Part shown: in pieces, positions 61,429 through 64,000 of the stretch
Numbering within the stretch: position 1 is the first letter of the stretch
Layout: every line of letters begins with the position of its first letter
Origin: Mycolicibacterium litorale
GTDB taxonomy: Bacteria; Actinomycetota; Actinomycetes; Mycobacteriales; Mycobacteriaceae
NCBI GenBank assembly: GCA_002007745.1
Contig: CP019882.1
Coordinates: 310,001 to 374,000, forward strand
Reading direction: 5' to 3'
DNA: 64,000 nt
Program-made: the position numbers and the translations under genes
The notes under the pieces: generated by a model
Told to the model about the DNA's origin: nothing
The model's database searches: none
The model's input: only the letters and a program-made list of their open reading frames with translations

Positions 61429-61523
61429 GACCTCGACGTTAGGAAGGCCGGCCGGCTGAGTACAGCTAAAGATTCTTCATCAGGATTAGTGCGGCTTATG
61501 CGACTGAGGGCGGCTCGGCACGC

Positions 61524-61742
61524 TCAGCACACTGTGGCGGCTGCGATCAGCCCGAACGCGATGAGCACGATGCTCAGCACGAAGGCGGCATGGCCGAACG
61601 ACAGTGCCAGCACGACGCCGGTGACGGCGGCCAGCACGATGGTCACCATCAGGATCGCCATCAGCATCGGGTGGGGCTTGACCGCGGCACGCGAGCGCGC
61701 CGCGAGGGCGGTCATCTCGGGAGAACGTTCCACACTGCTCAT
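61524..61742 (-). CDS. Small two-helix membrane protein
   Basis: 72 residues, starting MSSVERSPEMTALAARSR with two hydrophobic helices: MLMAILMVTIVLAAVTGVVL and AAFVLSIVLIAFGLIAAATV. The ATG at 61742 has an excellent GGAGGTG site six bases upstream, so I prefer it to the in-frame start at 61799. No family is recognised and no catalytic residues are visible. AT-rich sequence around 61770-61815 probably holds its promoter. Confidence 0.65.
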   Translation of the reverse strand: MSSVERSPEMTALAARSRAAVKPHPMLMAILMVTIVLAAVTGVVLALSFGHAAFVLSIVLIAFGLIAAATVC

Positions 61743-61849
61743 CGAACACCTCCATCTGTGATCTGCCTCATGTTCGACAGAATAGGTGAGGTATATCACA
61801 GAAAGAGGTGTTTAGCGCCGCGGAATGGGTGTGATTGGCGCGCCGATCG

Positions 61850-63141
61850 TCAGCCTTTCGCCTCGGCCAGCGCCAGCGGGTTGTCCGCATCCCGCTGCAG
61901 CATCGAACGCAAGATCTCACCGCAGCGGATCGCGATGTTCGACAACAGCGAGGACGTCAGGCCGTGGGTGTGTTCGGTGTTGCCCTGGAGGTAGAGCCCG
62001 CCGGACATCGGCCGGGAGGTGGTCAGCCGGTAGTCCCGTGAGACGGCCGGCCTGCCGTCGGTGAGGACGACGTCCTGGTACAGCTCGCCGAGGATGTCCG
62101 GCAGCGGTGTCGGCGCGAAGCCGGTTGCGTAGATGACGGCATCGCAGTCGATCTCGTCGACGGCTCCGGTGGGGTGGTGTCGGATGCGGACTCGCACCCC
62201 GGCGCCGGTCTCTTCGGTCCGAAGGATGCTCGACGCGCCCCGCAGAAACAGTCGGCGGGTGCCCCCGACCCGTTCGGCGTACTCGCGGCCGTAGAGCTCT
62301 TCGATCAGCGGAAGGTCGACGGCCGAGTAGTTGGTACTGCGGTGGTAGTTCAGCAGCTGCTGGCGCACCACCGGTTCGGCGGCATAGAAGTCGTCGACGG
62401 CGTCTGGATCGAACACCCGGTTGGCGAAGGGGGAATCGTCGGCCGGGCTGTAGCCGTATTTGGCGAAGACGCCATGCACCTCGGTCGTGGGCGACAAGTC
62501 GTGCAGATAGCCGACGACTTCCGCCGCGCTCTGCCCGGCGCCGACCACGACGAATCGGTCGTGCTGGCGCGACGGCAGGCGCTGCAGGTCGTGCAGGAAG
62601 TTCTGGTTGTGGATCTGTCGGGCCGACGGCGTCACCCCGGCGGCAACTGGGGGCTGAGCCCACCGGCGATGACGACGTTACGGGCGCGCAACCGCCCCGC
62701 TGCCGCGCCGTCGACGTCGACCTCGAAAACCCCGTCGACCTCACGGACCGCCGTCACCCGGGACCCGTACCGTACTGACGCGTCGACCTTGGCGGCCGCC
62801 CACTGCAGATAGTCGTGGAACTCCAGCCGGGTGGGAAAGAAGGTCTTGTAGTTGATGAATTCGGTGAGCCGGCCCCGCTCGGTCAGGTAGTTGAGGAAGG
62901 TGAATTCACTCTGCGGGTTGCGTTGGGTGACAAGGTCTTTGAGGAACGAGATCTGCATCGTCGCACCGGGGATCAGCATCCCGGTATGCCACCCGAACTC
63001 GGGCTTCGCCTCGACGAACTCGGCGCGCACTGCGCGCGCACACCGCTCGTTGTGCTCCTGAACCGCGACCGCGAGTGCGAGGTTGGACGGGCCGAAGCCG
63101 ACGCCGACGAAATCGAGCACACCACCGTTGTCCTCGGCCAT
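61850..63141 (-). CDS. L-lysine/L-ornithine N-hydroxylase for siderophore synthesis (frameshifted here)
   Basis: About 430 residues after repair, the length of MbtG. An FAD/NADPH N-hydroxylating monooxygenase: FAD motif DFVGVGFGPSNLALAVAV, the substrate region FGWHTGMLIPGATMQISFLKDLVTQRNP, NADPH motif VVVGAGQSAAEVVGYLHD, and ATGFAP plus NTEHTHGLTSSLLSNIA at the C-terminus. The break is in the C run at 62635-62638 (plus strand); one more base joins QLPPG to VTPSARQIHNQN. It N-hydroxylates lysine or ornithine to make the iron-binding hydroxamate; which one cannot be told. The ATG overlaps the panD stop by one base (TAATG), so it is translated with panD under the same iron box. Confidence 0.9.
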
Positions 63142-63548
63142 TACGCACCCGCCAGCTGGTCGACGGCCCCTGGCACGGGTTCGGCCGGGTCGGAGCCGAC
63201 TGCCACGATGTGATTGGCGGTGTCGACGTGCACGACCCGGCTGCGATGTGCGGCCACCTCGGCCTCGTCGAGGCCCAGGAACGACATGATGATCACGAGG
63301 TTGCCGGGCGAGACCAGATGCGCGGCCGCCCCGTTGATCCCGATCACGCCTGAGCCGGGCGATCCGGTGATGGCGTAGGTGACCAGGCGTGCCCCGGTGG
63401 TGATGTCGACGACGTGTACCTGTTCGCCTTCCACGATGCCGGCCGCTGCCATCAACTCCGCGTCGATGGTGATCGAACCGACATAGTGCAAATCCGCCTG
63501 GGTCACCGTCGCCCGGTGGATCTTTCCGCCGAGCATTGTGCGTTGCAT
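63141..63548 (-). CDS. panD: Aspartate 1-decarboxylase PanD
   Basis: 135 residues with the complete PanD layout: [20 protein letters not shown], self-cleavage site YVGSITID (Gly24-Ser25, Ser becoming the pyruvoyl group), and [19 protein letters not shown] near the C-terminus. It makes beta-alanine from aspartate. I use the ATG at 63548 with an AAAGG site rather than the open frame to 63599. Unlike housekeeping panD it is not beside panC but overlaps a siderophore N-hydroxylase gene and has an IdeR-like box upstream, so it is likely a second, iron-controlled copy supplying beta-alanine to a peptide siderophore. Confidence 0.92.
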   Translation of the reverse strand: MQRTMLGGKIHRATVTQADLHYVGSITIDAELMAAAGIVEGEQVHVVDITTGARLVTYAITGSPGSGVIGINGAAAHLVSPGNLVIIMSFLGLDEAEVAAHRSRVVHVDTANHIVAVGSDPAEPVPGAVDQLAGA

Positions 63549-63613
63549 CCTGGCCTTTCCCGCCCCGTCGCTACTGACGCCACCGCCCCTGATGGCCACC
63601 GACGGCGATCTAC

Positions 63614-63632
63614 TAAGGAGAGGCTAACCAAC
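63614..63632 (-). promoter_or_regulatory. IdeR-like iron box upstream of panD
   Basis: TAAGGAGAGGCTAACCAAC matches the IdeR consensus TTAGGTTAGGCTAACCTAA at 14 of 19 positions, with the GGCTAACC core intact. It lies 66 bases upstream of the panD ATG and overlaps a TAAGTT -10-like element on the minus strand, a repressing position under iron-replete conditions. Confidence 0.65.
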
Positions 63633-63756
63633 TTATCGTGATGCGCAAGACCCACCCCCGTGTTCGACGAGATATTGCATCCGTGTCAAATCAATTGTCG
63701 CGCAGCAGCTCCGGAGGCCATCGGCCAGAACTCAGGCAGCAAGGGACTCCACGAAA

Positions 63757-63775
63757 CTAGCTAAGCCTAAGCTAA
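63757..63775 (+). promoter_or_regulatory. IdeR-like iron box upstream of the siderophore-binding lipoprotein
   Basis: Read on the minus strand, TTAGCTTAGGCTTAGCTAG matches the IdeR consensus at 15 of 19 positions. It ends 38 bases before the lipoprotein ATG at 63814. With the box at 63614 it frames a 265-base divergent region, so both transcripts should be iron-repressed. Confidence 0.7.
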
Positions 63776-63813
63776 CATGCGGCGGTGATATCACCGAGTG
63801 AAGGGATATAGGC

Positions 63814-64000
63814 ATGCCGCAGTTCCGAAGATGGCGGCGGGGTTTTGCTGCCGTTGCCGTGGTCGTGCTGGCCGCGAGCATCCTCTCTGCATGCGCTGCA
63901 GCGAAGGAGTCAACGCCCGCCGCGGGCGTGACCATCAGCCACAAGTTCGGCGAAACGACGGTGCCGGCCAATCCAAAGCGCGTTGTCACCGTGGGATGGA
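63814..64000 (+). CDS. Siderophore-binding lipoprotein (5' part, cut by window edge)
   Basis: The first 62 codons of an exported binding protein: MPQFRRWRRGFAAVAVVVL, a basic n-region and hydrophobic core, then lipobox LSAC and mature sequence KESTPAAGVTISHKFGETTVPANPKR. The HKFGETTVPANPKRVV stretch is shared with the FecB2-like protein at 59188-60174, marking it as a periplasmic Fe-siderophore binding component (FxuD/FecB type). An AAGGG site precedes the ATG and an IdeR-like box lies just upstream. The frame is open to the end of the window; the rest of a siderophore uptake or synthesis locus would be expected beyond. Confidence 0.85.
   Translation, partial: MPQFRRWRRGFAAVAVVVLAASILSACAAAKESTPAAGVTISHKFGETTVPANPKRVVTVGW

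Overview
The window is high-G+C actinobacterial DNA that reads as the chromosome of a mycobacterium, most likely a rapid-growing Mycolicibacterium. From about 2.7 kb to 51 kb the gene order follows the Mycobacterium tuberculosis Rv0226c-Rv0250c block (Rv0226c, Rv0227c, Rv0228, php, aftD, Rv0236A, lpqI, Rv0238, htdX, fabG4, fadA2, fadE5, Rv0245, sdh1). The right arm resumes with aac(2'), Rv0263c, Rv0264c and Rv0265c. Locus-tag assignments come from memory of these families, not from a search.

Layout. (1) 18-2569: B12-dependent diol/glycerol dehydratase, with large and medium subunits fused and the small subunit overlapping. (2) 2.7-7 kb: two envelope membrane proteins divergent from an acyltransferase-3 protein (TmaT type). 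(3) 7-10.5 kb: a tightly overlapping cassette of UGT-type glycosyltransferase, maltokinase/glucosamine-kinase-like kinase and SIS-domain sugar-phosphate protein. (4) 10.5-17.4 kb, minus strand: Rv0236A, the arabinofuranosyltransferase AftD, a phosphotriesterase-like lactonase and an AMP-forming ligase. (5) 17.5-26.6 kb: the lipoprotein hexosaminidase LpqI, a TetR regulator, the htdX-fabG4 / fadA2 divergon, an alpha/beta hydrolase and fadE5. (6) 26.9-46.3 kb: a complete trehalose polyphleate (TPP)-type locus: bimodular pks, papA3, mmpL10, an exported PE-PPE-domain esterase, a Gap-like membrane protein and the fatty acyl-AMP ligase FadD23. (7) 46.4-51.1 kb: a flavin reductase, a 51-residue protein, and the succinate dehydrogenase 1 operon with a CRP-like site upstream. 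(8) 51.3-58.3 kb: a PEP mutase/isocitrate lyase family enzyme, a marR-mmpS-mmpL export operon, and pxpB-pxpC-aac(2'). (9) 58.4-64 kb: a queuosine-precursor-type transporter, TetR plus a FecB2-like lipoprotein, a LysE exporter, and an iron-regulated pair (panD and an amino-acid N-hydroxylase) divergent from a second siderophore-binding lipoprotein cut by the window edge. Two IdeR-like iron boxes lie in that last divergent region.

How parts work together. In the TPP locus FadD23 would activate a starter acid, Pks extends it with malonyl units, PapA3 esterifies trehalose, MmpL10 exports the intermediate, Gap assists, and the exported PE-PPE enzyme finishes acylation. At the right edge PanD would supply beta-alanine and the hydroxylase a hydroxamate amino acid, which together suggest an exochelin-type siderophore.

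Quality note. Eight genes carry ten reading-frame breaks, and an eleventh is suspected in the lpqI signal peptide. Every one is repaired by adding a single C or G to a short C/G run (3-6 bases). I therefore treat them as base-calling errors and give each gene as one full-length feature. No tRNA, rRNA, insertion sequence, prophage or CRISPR array was seen.
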